Positions 1 through 11,345 of a DNA stretch of 64,000 bases are shown here, piece by piece. The notes under the pieces were generated by a model that saw only the letters and a list, made by a program, of their open reading frames with translations, was not told the DNA's origin and did not search any database. Position numbers and translations under genes: made by a program. The number at the start of each line of letters is the position of its first letter. The first letter of the stretch is position 1. Location: assembly GCA_036873755.1 (NCBI GenBank), contig JAVTVY010020393.1, positions 1 to 64,000 of the forward strand. The letters are read 5' to 3'. This stretch comes from Hanleya hanleyi. Its lineage: Eukaryota > Mollusca > Polyplacophora > Lepidopleurida > Hanleyidae.

Positions 1-3000
1 ACATCTACAGGATACCAAAGCAATGTATACACCTACAGAATACCACAGGAATGTATACATCTACAGGATACCAAAGCAAAGTCTACACCTACAGGATACC
101 ACAGCAATGTATACATCTACAGGATACCACAGCAATGTATACACCTACAGGATACCACAGCAATGTATACACCTACAGGATGCCACAGCAATGTATACAT
201 CTACAGGATACCAAAGCAATGTATACATCTACAGGATACCAAAGCAATGTATACACCTACAGGATGCCAAAGCAATGTATACACCTACAGGATACCAAAG
301 CAATGTATACATCTACAGGATACCAAAGCAATGTATGCACCTACAGGATACCAAAGCAATGTATACATCTACAGGATACCAAAGCAATGTATACACCTAC
401 AGGATGCCAAAGCAATGTATACACCTACAGGATACCAAAGCAATACACCTACAGGATACCACAGCAATGTATACACCTACAGGATACCACAGCAATGTAT
501 ACACCTACAGGATACCGCAGCAATGTATACACCTACAGGATACCAAAGCAATGTATACATCTACAGGATACCAAAGCAATGTACATGTATACATCTACAG
601 GATGCCAAAGCAATGTATACACCTACAGGATACCAAAGCAATGTATACACCTACAGAATACCACAGCAATGTATACACCTACAGGATGCCAAAGCAATGT
701 ATACACCTACAGGATACCACAGCAATGTATACACCTACAGAATACCAAAGCAATGTATACACCTACAGGATGCCAAAGCAATGTATACACCTACAGGATA
801 CCACAGCAATGTATACACCTACAGAATACCACAGCAATGTATACACCTACAGGATGCCAAAGCAATGTATACACCTACAGGATACCACAGCAATGTATAC
901 ACCTACAGAATACCAAAGCAATGTATACACCTACAGGATACCACAGCAATGTATGCACCTACAGGATACCACAGCAATGTATACACCTACAGGATACCAA
1001 AGCAATGTATGCACCTACAGGATACCAAAGCAATGTATACACCTACAGGATACCAAAGCAATGTATACACCTACAGGATACCACAGCAATGTATACACCT
1101 ACAGGATACCAAAGCAATGTATACACCTACAGGATACCACAGCAATGTATACACCTACAGGATACCAAAGCAATGTATGCACCTACAGGATACCAAAGCA
1201 ATGTATACACCTACAGGATACCAAAGCAATGTATGCACCTACAGGATACCACAGCAATGTATACATCTACAGGATACCAAAGCAATGTATACACCTACAG
1301 GATACCAAAGCAATGTATGCACCTACAGGATACCACAGCAATGTATACATCTACAGGATACCAAAGCAATGTATACACCTACAGAATACCAAAGCAATGT
1401 ATGCACCTACAGGATACCACAGCAATGTATACATCTACAGGATACCAAAGCAATGTATACATCTACAGGATACCAAAGCAATGTATACATCTACAGGATA
1501 CCACAGCAATGTATACATCTACAGGATACCACAGCAATGTATACACCTACAGGATACCACAGCAATGTATACACCAACAGGATACCACAGCAATGTATAC
1601 ACCTACAGGATGCCAAAGCAATACACCTACAGGATACCACAGCAATGTATACACCTACAGGATACCACAGCAATGTATACACCTACAGGATACCACAGCA
1701 ATGTATACACCTACAGGATACCACAGCAATGTATGCACCTACAGGATACCACAGCAATGTATACACCTACAGGATACCACAGCAATGTATACACCTACAG
1801 GATGCCAAAGCAATACACCTACAGGATACCACAGCAATGTATACACCTACAGGATACCACAGCAATGTATACACCTACAGGATACCAAAGCAATACACCT
1901 ACTGTATGCACCTACAGGATACCACAGCAATGTATACACCAACAGGATACCACAGCAATGTATACACCTACAGGATGCCAAAGCAATACACCTACAGGAT
2001 ACCACAGCAATGTATACACCTACAGGATACCACAGCAATGTATACACCTACAGGATACCAAAGCAATGTATGCACCTACAGGATACCAAAGCAATGTATA
2101 CATCTACAGGATGCCAAAGCAATACACCTACAGGATACCACAGCAATGTATACACCAACAGGATACCAAAGCAATGTATACACCTACAGGATACCAAAGC
2201 AATGTATACACCTACAGGATACCAAAGCAATGTATACATCTACAGGATGCCAAAGCAATACACCTACAGGATACCACAGCAATGTATACACCAACAGGAT
2301 ACCACAGCAATGTATACACCTACAGGATGCCAAAGCAATACACCTACAGGATACCACAGCAATGTATACACCAACAGGATACCACAGCAATGTATACACC
2401 TACAGGATGCCAAAGCAATACACCTACAGGATACCACAGCAATGTATACACCAACAGGATACCACAGCAATGTATACATCTAGAGGATACCACAGCAATG
2501 TATACATCTACAGGATACCACAGCAATGTATACATCTACAGGATACCACAGCAATGTATACACCTACAGGATACCACAGCAATGTATACATCTACAGGAT
2601 ACCAAAGCAATGTATACACCTACAGGATACCACAGCAATGTATACATCTACAGGATACCACAGCAATGTATACACCTACAGGATACCACAGCAATGTATA
2701 CATCTACAGGATACCAAAGCAATGTATACATCTACAGAATACCAAAGCAATGTATACATCTACAGAATACCACAGCAATGTATACACCAACAGGATACCA
2801 CAGCAATGTATACACCTACAGGATACCACAGCAATGTACATGTATACATCTACAGGATACCACAGCAATGTATACACCTACAGGATACCACAGCAATGTA
2901 TACACCAACAGGATACCACAGCAATGTATACACCTACAGGATGCCAAAGCAATACACCTACAGGATACCACAGCAATGTATACACCTACAGGATACCACA

Positions 3001-4194
3001 GCAATGTATACACCTACAGGATACCAAAGCAATACACCTACAGGATACCACAGCAATGTATACACCTACAGGATACCAAACCAATGTATGCACCTACAGG
3101 ATACCACAGCAATGTATACACCAACAGGATACCACAGCAATGTATACACCTACAGGATGCCAAAGCAATACACCTACAGGATACCACAGCAATGTATACA
3201 CCTACAGGATACCACAGCAATGTATACACCTACAGGATACCAAAGCAATGTATGCACCTACAGGATACCAAAGCAATGTATACATCTACAGGATGCCAAA
3301 GCAATACACCTACAGGATACCACAGCAATGTATACACCAACAGGATACCAAAGCAATGTATACACCTACAGGATACCAAAGCAATGTATACACCTACAGG
3401 ATACCAAAGCAATGTATACATCTACAGGATGCCAAAGCAATACACCTACAGGATACCACAGCAATGTATACACCAACAGGATACCACAGCAATGTATACA
3501 CCTACAGGATGCCAAAGCAATACACCTACAGGATACCACAGCAATGTATACACCAACAGGATACCACAGCAATGTATACACCAACAGAATACCACAGCAA
3601 TGTATACACCAACAGGATACCACAGCAATGTATACACCTACAGGATACCACAGCAATGTATACATCTACAGGATACCAAAGCAATGTATACATCTACAGA
3701 ATACCAAAGCAATGTATACATCTACAGAATACCAAAGCAATGTATACATCTACAGGATACCAAAGCAATGTATACATCTACAGAATACCAAAGCAATGTA
3801 TACATCTACAGAATACCACAGCAATGTACATGTATACATCTACAGAATACCACAGCAATGTATACATCTACAGAATACCAAAGCAATGTATACATCTACA
3901 GAATACCACAGCAATGTACATGTATACATCTACAGAATACCACAGCAATGTACATGTATACATCTACAGAATACCACAGCAATGTATACACCTACAGAAT
4001 ACCAAAGCAATGTATACATCTACAGGATGCCAAAGCAATGTATACACCAACAGGATACCACAGCAATGTATACATCTACCGGATACCACAGCAATGTATA
4101 CATCTACAGAATACCAAAGCAATGTATACACCTACAGAATACCAAAGCAATGTATACACCTACAGGATACCACAGCACCTACAGGATACCAAAG
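1..4194. repeat. 28-bp minisatellite array, about 150 units, truncated by the window edge
   Basis: The standard unit is 28 bp (for example 134-161) with the core TATACACCTACAGGATACC. Units vary at a few fixed places: CACAGC or CAAAGC, GGATAC, GAATAC or GGATGC, ACACCTA, ACATCTA or ACACCAA, TATAC or TATGC. Length variants recur: 24-bp units lacking four bases (442-465) and 34-bp units with an extra TACATG-like hexamer (578-611). The array starts before the window and ends at AAAG, 4194. Because 28 is one more than a multiple of three and the plus strand of the unit lacks stops in every phase, all three plus frames stay open for up to 1,434 codons. That is a consequence of the repeat length, not evidence of a gene. 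Confidence 0.97.
2041..3577. repeat. Higher-order duplication inside the 28-bp array
   Basis: The order of variant units at about 2041-2395 recurs at about 3223-3577, an offset of 1,182 bp, with no difference I could find by eye. Within this part an 80-bp block (28+28+24) also repeats in tandem, for example from about 2264 to 2480. The array therefore grew by copying multi-unit blocks as well as single units. Confidence 0.8.
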
Positions 4195-4829
4195 TTGTGT
4201 CACAAATTTACAGTTCTGCCAAGTATATCTTTCCATTCTGTTTCGAAATTTATGTTCTAAGATATTGCGATATGACAAAATAAATTATCTGAGTTTTATT
4301 TCAGTAGCTCGTTTCATATGGGATTGATCATACACTTTTGATGAAAATCAGATACATTTAACCACTCGTATATAGCGACTATAATCTTTACCGGTATATC
4401 GATCTTCCTGGGCAGTGATACTGATTTGACAATTTGATAATCATGATGTCTTGCTGGCATCATTGAAAAAAAAAAATCTCTCGCAAGCAATTCAATAAAT
4501 TTATTTTTGTTAATTCGCTTTTTGTTGCTCATATATTTGTATTCTGTGCTTGGGTGTGTCGCTAACTTTCGATTATAAACGTGGAAATTCTGATACCTTT
4601 TTTCTGCCTGCTTGGAGTTTAATGTTATTATGGTCTCCTGTATAGTAGGTCTTCGAGATATGGACGCGGAAATCTCTTCGAAATTGATGGCAGGTTGATG
4701 AATGGCGGATCTTGCCCTATATAAAACTCACACTGATAGTGTGGATGCTGCTGCTTTTTGACATCCCTCAGCAAGACCGTGATGAGCCAGGACTGGCTAA
4801 TAGTCGTCCGACTTGAAGAATGGCTATTT
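4195..4829. other. Non-coding stretch after the minisatellite, nothing recognised
   Basis: AT-rich DNA with many stops in all frames. The plus frames that were open in the minisatellite close within about 130 bp of leaving it. No RNA gene, splice-supported exon or repeat was recognised. Confidence 0.5.
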
Positions 4830-4957
4830 AAATCATATCAATCTAATTAAAATTAAATCCTATCTGCTCCCCATTTGGATATTGTCGCTTGTATACAGCG
4901 ACATGTACGATTGGGGAGCATTGATAGGATATTAATTTATTAAGATTGAAATCATAT
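4830..4957. mobile_element. Small inverted-repeat transposon (MITE) with 9-bp target duplication
   Basis: The element proper is about 4839-4948 (110 bp). Its ends read CAATCTAATTAAAATTAAAT on the left and, on the opposite strand, CAATCTTAATAAATTAATAT on the right; the similarity continues inward through ATCCTATC and GCTCCCCA, giving arms of about 37 bp. The centre holds a second small hairpin, TGTCGC...GCGACA. The 9-mer AAATCATAT flanks it directly at 4830-4838 and 4949-4957. Terminal inverted repeats, small size, no coding capacity and a target-site duplication fit a non-autonomous DNA transposon. Duplications of 8-9 bp are typical of hAT and Mutator-like families; which one applies is not shown. 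Confidence 0.8.
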
Positions 4958-5014
4958 AACAGTCAACTTTATCAGACAAAGTTGGGAGAAATCAACACTG
5001 CAGCATATACCCAG

Positions 5015-5100
5015 AGATAGGATTAGCCAAGTTGACATGGCTTCGTTCGTTAGAAACGTTAGGAACGAACGAAGCCATGTCAACTTGGCTAAGATAGGAT
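5015..5100. mobile_element. 68-bp near-perfect hairpin element with 9-bp target duplication
   Basis: The element 5024-5091 is almost entirely two arms of 28 bp, TAGCCAAGTTGACATGGCTT continuing to CGTTCGTT, joined by a loop of about 12 bases. It is flanked by the direct 9-mer AGATAGGAT at 5015-5023 and 5092-5100. The flanking duplication shows it inserted as a unit and is not a chance palindrome. Its ends differ from those of the neighbouring element at 4839-4948, but the target duplication has the same length. Confidence 0.82.
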
Positions 5101-5268
5101 ACGGAATTATACATGCATCTGAAGTTTTCTGATTACCGGTATTGGCTATATACATGTTACAGTTTTTTCCCCTCATCGTGATGGATGGAGTTGTATAAGT
5201 ATATACTCGAAACGTGTTCGTATTATGAGACGCCTTCTGCTTTGCCTCACTACGAAAATAGCTGCATT

Positions 5269-5427
5269 AACCATACATTAAATATATTTCGAGATGTTTG
5301 CGAATATACTAGGCCTACCCATAAATGTATATAGTTTATAGATAGCAAATATGAGGAAAAGCAGTTGTCATACATAAACCATACATTTACAATATATTTG
5401 GGTGGTATTCGCAAACATTACTAAATA
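5269..5427. repeat. Diverged 108-bp duplication
   Basis: AACCATACATTAAATATATT at 5269 is echoed by AACCATACATTTACAATATA at 5377, and each is followed by a TTCGCAAAC or GTTTGCGAA motif. The match is imperfect and AT-rich, so this may be an old tandem duplication or the two ends of an AT-rich element. Confidence 0.4.
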
Positions 5428-8400
5428 TACAAAATGTATCGGAAATATATTTTTTGTTCCGGGCGTGCAGGCGACAATCGAGTTGTTTTCCCTCTCTGAA
5501 GCATCTCCTGCATGTTGTTGTTAGAAATCCACAATACACCATCTATATATCCAGAACCTAGAGGGACACAAATCAAACTGTCAACGCGATCTGTGATACA
5601 TCAGTAATTTCGCTATTAATTTCATTTTTGCAAACGACCTCACGCAAATATGGCAATTTGCGAGATTAAAATTATTAATCACTTTATTGGTCCGCTCTCT
5701 CCTGGCTGATCAATCTGGGTTCTTTCTATATATAGATGGGTACACACGTGCCTTGTTAATGACTACTTACAACCCAGTCAATGGGGGCTCGTAAAATTGT
5801 CCGAGACCATTCTGACATCAGATAACAAATGACCAATACGTCTGGCTCTCTTGTCGCTGGGGTGCTTTTTTTATCCCCAGACTGCGCTCCAATACAAGTT
5901 TCCGCTTGACTCGGCAATGAATGGGTACTATAGGAGGTAATTATAGCGATTGTCCATCTGGCCGTCACTTCATGTTTAATACAATTCACATGGGACAGAA
6001 CCCTCGCGTATACATATCATGCAATCACGTCATATCGCATACAGGCGAGAAGAATTGTTATAGTCTGTTAACCGATGTTATAAACAACTGGAGACAAGGG
6101 TATATTATTCGGTGGTGTATATATAACAGTAAAATTAACTTTTTTGTTAAGCTGCTTGGTGCAAAGTATATATCCCATCTATATCTCCCAACTGATCATG
6201 ATGACTTGTCAGAAGCATTCAAAATGTTGAATGATTCTGGTTTGTGGTGTACTGGGCGTATAAAAAAGTAGTTATTCTTTTTCTCGGTCTCCCATTACTT
6301 TTGAAAATTTATATTAATAAAACGCTATTACTCGAATACTGTTAATCGGTTTTCAGTTTTTTTTTCGACTATAGATTACACAAGTAAACACAATGTAAAG
6401 CAAGATCCAACATTTCAGATTACTGACATCAAGAACAACTGTGTGAACAACTCTTAAATCTTGTTACTGTATACGGGATTTAAGAACTTCTATCGTGCTG
6501 TATGGGCCGTCAATGAATGATTTATATTTGACCAATCTAACTCTATTCCCGCCAATTAAACATGGCAATCGGTTACATATTTAAGGTTAATTCAGTTAAT
6601 AAGTACGACATTAACGATTCATAAGAACACACCAAAAGCAGCACTGTTCTGTGCCGGTAGGTCTCCTAATTCCGCATCATACAAACAAAGATAATGAAGG
6701 GTTTATTATTCACAGATTCATGTCAGTTTTGTTGTTATTAGCGGCTTAAAATTCATGAAGTTTGGAATTCATATGTTGACCATATATATATTATATATAT
6801 TTAAGTAATGAAAAGTTGCACTATATGTGATGAATTTTGCTGATGGGTGCATGACCTCGTCGCGTGCCCTATAGACCACGCGTGACCAAGAGTCAAATCA
6901 TCCTCGGAGGAGTGAATTGTACATTTGTAATAATCACATTTCGCCTCCCTTTGATGCCGTATCATTCCGCATTCTGACTATCTGCAGGGTTATCTGAACA
7001 GGTCAGACGTATAATGCCTTCGGGAACAGACAACACAGAAAAACAAGTTATATGACTAACAAGAACGAACCCAAGGTCATCAAGGTTATGTTCAATCTAA
7101 CGGACTACACCTGGAAGGCACAGTAAAATACAAAGAGTAAAATAGAAATCCACACGGAACTAAAACGTATTGATCGAACTATTCCTTTATTGAGCTGGAA
7201 AAAAAACGTTGATTCTTTTGAGTCATTGTAGTAGTATATCATAAGTGCATGGAGAACTAGTTCTGGCGTCAAACTGATTCAGAATTATTCTATAATTTAT
7301 TCAGGATGTGAGATGCATCATTTCGTCGAAAGATAGATTAAATCCCTTGAAAAAATTCATCTTTACCGGTAATTTTATTGCAATGTTATTTGAATAGTGA
7401 GAAGATGATATATGATATTACCCAAGCGATGATGCTGATGACAGCGATCTGCAGAGCTGGCAGACTGTTCGCGATTTTGGTGCTTTTCTATATTCCGTTC
7501 GTGTCGATCATCTTGGAGCACCAAAATATATTTCTTTAACGATTTGGGAAAGTCCACTCACCATTCCTCGAGAAACGATAGTCGAAAAAGTATTTAATTT
7601 TATTAATAGTTCAGTTCGGAAAACGAGAATCACAAGGGCATGAACAACATAGGTTGAACCAACCCATCGTCTTAGATGTATAGTTCCAATTACCAGAACA
7701 GTTTATGGAAAATTATCTCTTTCGATGCTTAATATTTGTGTTTTAACCAGACTGGAACTCCACTACAAAACATTAACATCCAATACATGTGGAAGACGGA
7801 CAAGGGTCTTTCTTGAAAATTGCTATACGGTCCCAGAAACTGACCGCTTTTATATACTGGCATCGCTGACAAGAGGTTGGTTGGTTAACAAATTGATATC
7901 TTCGGGCGATGAAAGACGGGTCATGAACAGGCAATGAATAGGCTTTTCGCTTAATGGTCATTAATTGGCAAGTAAGCCAGCAGGGTGGACACAGAAAGAG
8001 GTTCGAAGAAAGCGGTCAAAATAGGGTATTACGTTAGCTTGGCATCAGTCAGACATTGAGGAATTCAAATTTTCCGCCTGACCAGGGCTGTGACAAGTGA
8101 ACAGTTCGCCCCCCAGCCTTGACACGGCGAATCGTCTCACATAAACCTCTCCTGAATCCCTTCACGATCTAATCGTCTCGGAAAATCGAAATATGATCAT
8201 ATTCACGCGCACTGGTATCTCGATTTGCCATTCAGACTGCTCTCATCTGGGACCATGTTACATTGTTGGGTCGAAATTCGCAGATCTTTAAATCTAAACC
8301 AGCAAGTCATCCGTGTGATTCAAGGATTATTACAATGGCATAATTCTGTTTTTCTTTTCAAGGCTCCAAAATTCGCCTTTCAAATTCATACAGATAGCTC

Positions 8401-10049
8401 CTCGCATCTAGAATTCCCAAAAGCTACAACTGTAATAACCCAAGTATTCGAATAACAATCAAGAAGGGGATATTACGTTTGAATCAGAGAAAACCAATTA
8501 TATTTTGGAGAGAAGCAGCTCGGCCAAGACGGTTGTCTTTCCCACACTCGAGTCCCCAAGTCTAACTAGAAGTGGTAAGGAAAAGCACTTGTCCGCCTTA
8601 AGAGTATTCAGTCCAAATTTTCCAAACCCACGTTTATATCGTCATAGGCGCTAAATTACTTAATAAATCAAATCTTTTCATTTTATGCTGGACGTGCCAA
8701 CAGAGACCATGTATTAATTGGCCTGTCGATGTCAGCTCATCTGGTTTCTATCGAGTTCTATCGCTCACTATTGATATATGAAGAGGGCACACGTAAAAAA
8801 AGGCGATAAGCTAAGGAAATGTGAGCGACCAAGCGAATAATCTGCCCTAAAGGAGGGAAATTGGATATAATAAACGAAATTCGCAATTTTGACATCATTT
8901 TCCTCGCCCCGTTTCGTCACCAGACAGTAGGACTGTATTTTACAATGTTATTTTACATTCGGGACACGGGTCTCGTTATGCTCCGACGAGTGACTGGTCA
9001 TTTTCGAAGAAAACGCTTGGCCAGTGTACTGGGGCGCATGTGTCAATGAACAACCGTGCATGAATATATTATAATATTTCGACTGGCCATTATCAGCCGG
9101 GTGAGCGAAGGTCGAACTAACGTTGTATTCACTATAGCTATGATCAGACATATTAATTGGGATAATTTTGATTAATGAAGAACTATATTTCAATTTGCAA
9201 CGGCTGATGACCTTTGTTCGGATTGTGCTATTATGTCGATAGAAAAGGCAGATGAAAAATACGGGAGGTCATTTTAACCTTGTAATGGGTACACATGTAG
9301 ATCCGTTATATAGAATATCTCATCCACTGTATTCAGTAAACATCTGTCGATTCAATGGGATACATACATTTACCCCATTCTTGTTTTATCTATTCGTCGA
9401 AATCAGCTCATCTCCCATACCCATCTATTTGTAGGTCGTAACCTAACTATCCCATGGATGATTCAATGCGGAATGGTATGTTACATGTCCCTGTAAATCG
9501 CCTGCTACCGGAGTAATTCGCCGTCACAACGTGTATCACTAACCCGATGCGCCCCGATAAATATTAGGGTCCCCTAATTAGCCCGATTACCTTAAACATC
9601 CCCAAACAAGGCAGCGATGTGACACTATGACATTTATTTGCCCAGTGATTACACCCGGGCCTCTGCCAAATTGTAATGTCAATATGTACTGTAGCCAGAG
9701 TTTGGACTGGTTCGAAGAGTGGGCCTATATACCAGGCATGGCAGCCGAGGTTAGAGCGAGGGTCCGATAGAATCGCTTGATGTCGCGTGAGTTGCACGTT
9801 AATAACGACCCCCAGACAGCCGTGTTGAAACATTTAAAGGGCGATTTGTCAGTTATGTGCAGGAAACATTCATCATTTTCGACCATTTTAGTCCGTTAGG
9901 GCGCGAATTATATGGAAAATATAATCATGCGCTTTTACTGCCTTGTGGAATGACATGGTATATGTTGCCATAATGGAACAGTGTCGTGTTTTACGACATG
10001 CACGTGAACTCGAACGTCAAGGCTTATGATGATAACTTCTTTACAGCGA
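5428..10049. other. Non-coding region with no recognised genes
   Basis: Open frames here are short (longest 116 codons at 5921-6271, plus) and resemble no family I know. No tRNA-like boxes, tandem arrays or clear inverted elements were seen beyond AT-dinucleotide runs near 6780-6805. Exons of a large gene with small, diverged exons cannot be excluded from sequence alone. Confidence 0.45.
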
Positions 10050-10124
10050 AACCTCATTCTAATCAACCATGAACAACCTCATTCTAATCAACCATGAACA
10101 ATCTCATTCTAATCAACCATGAAC
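10050..10124. repeat. 25-bp tandem repeat, three copies
   Basis: Three consecutive 25-bp units containing CATTCTAATCAACCATGAAC, with one C/T difference in the third. A fourth unit starts (AACCTCA) and breaks off. Confidence 0.9.
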
Positions 10125-10537
10125 AACCTCAGCACAATACAGTTTTATGACTAATTTTATTTCTCGCCAAGTGAGCGCTATATTGAGTTTTTCCGTTGTG
10201 CTGTGGCTGATGGATTAGATATAACGGTGAGAACAATAGTGATCTAATAACCTATAGCCGTCAGAAAAGAAAACAAACATGGACGACCGTGTCAGGTGAT
10301 GGTTCCAAATAAATATGGCCGCCATATTCACATGTGACCGGAAGTAGCTGTAGAAGCTAAGACAAACTCGTCCAGAAGTGATTCATAGAGGAAAGAGAAT
10401 ATTGGTCCGTCATAATCTTCAACCAGCTGATTACAAGATCACTTCTCTCTTGTACGAAACTATCTTGTGTTGTTATTAGTTTTATTTCATATACATATTC
10501 GGAACTGGTGCTCTCATACGAAGAAGGTATTTCAATA

Positions 10538-10590
10538 ATTTATGGACGACGACAGAATATTGAATGTCGGATCTGACGCTTGCTTCTGTA
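10538..10590 (+). repeat. Dispersed repeat fragment (GGACGA...GATCTGACGCTT family)
   Basis: TTTATGGACGACGACAGAAT followed by TGAATGTCGGATCTGACGCT resembles segments at 25220-25270, 34468-34516 and 34617-34658, and in reverse at 51931-51957. Five related fragments in one window indicate an interspersed element family; its full extent and class are unknown. Confidence 0.55.
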
Positions 10591-10673
10591 CCACATGCAG
10601 AGGTACAACATTTTTCGCATAAATGTTTCAATACTTGACACTTCGATTATCAATTTCCCATTTATCAAAATCA

Positions 10674-10896
10674 ACTGAGAAAAAAATTGTGTTGAAGGCA
10701 TTTTAACAACCAGAACTGTGTTGAAAATAACACAAATTGTGTTAGAATGAACACCAATTTGTGTTGAACTTCACAAGATTTTGTGTTGATATATACAGTT
10801 CTACACAAAACCATGTTAATTTCAACACAAGACATTTTGTGTTGAAGCCATTTTAGCACAAAATTGTGTTGAAACAACACAGGTTTCTTTCTCAGT
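10674..10896. mobile_element. Palindromic element built of TGTGTTGAA motifs
   Basis: The ends are inverted: ACTGAGAAAAAAATTGTGTT on the left and, on the opposite strand, ACTGAGAAAGAAACCTGTGT on the right. The interior is a mosaic of TGTGTTGAA and its reverse complement TTCAACACA, roughly ten copies in both orientations. There is no coding capacity and no clear target duplication. A related, more diverged copy lies at 18991-19193. A non-autonomous foldback or MITE-type element is the likeliest reading. Confidence 0.6.
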
Positions 10897-10916
10897 GTAA
10901 GAGTGGTTCATTTTTA

Positions 10917-11345
10917 ACCCTACCTGGCCGGGGGGGGGGGGGCGAAATGGCTCCCCCTACCAAACTTTCTGCGCTATCTCCGGAACGACAAAAAATGGAG
11001 AGCTGAAACTCCGTGACTTTATAGTTTATCATATTGGGGTCATTTTGAGCCTATTTGCATAACCCCCCGAGCAGAGAATAATGGGAAAATTCAAGATGGC
11101 GACCACGTTGGGTACCAGAAATGTGATGTTTTTGTCATATTTTTTTCAAAATTTCTGTTTCTCCGCTATGAAAAGTGGGCAATGAAAATGACGTCACTGT
11201 GACGTCATCAAAGCGGCCATCTTGGATTTTCCTTTACATTTTCTGATAGAGCTTCACCCAAGGGTATAGTGTGGTAAGTTTCAGCCCCCTAGCCCTCTAG
11301 GAGAAGTTTGAAGGTTTCCGAACTAATCATTATTCTATTCTTTCA
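10917..11345 (+). repeat. Dispersed repeat carrying AAGATGGCGACC and AAAGCGGCCATCTTGG
   Basis: This stretch shares ordered blocks with the minus strand of 22975-23290 and with 23740-23860. The blocks, in order, are GGGGTCATTT, an AACCC...GAGCAG or CAGCGGAG stretch, AAGATGGCGACCA, and TGACGTCA followed by GCGGCCATCTTGG. It begins beside a G run of about 14 bases at 10930, a length that sequencing may have miscounted. Boundaries are approximate; no protein is encoded and the class is unknown. Confidence 0.5.

Noticed and set aside
1491..3665. Minus-strand frames of 63-99 codons inside the minisatellite
   Set aside because: Generated by 24-bp and 34-bp variant units shifting frame past the recurrent TAG. 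They are repeats of each other with no independent support.
1..4194. CRISPR array
   Set aside because: The units are contiguous with no unique spacers and the context is eukaryotic.
1..4194. Telomeric repeat
   Set aside because: No TTAGGG-type repeats are present; a subtelomeric location remains possible but unsupported.
23..4327. Very long plus-strand open frames (1,434, 1,365, 810 and 585 codons)
   Set aside because: All three frames are equally open, the repeat length forces a shared 28-residue cycle, and each frame closes soon after the array ends. This is a property of a stop-free 28-bp unit.
5921..6271. 116-codon plus-strand open frame
   Set aside because: No recognisable domain, no upstream or downstream coding context, and length compatible with chance in this much sequence.
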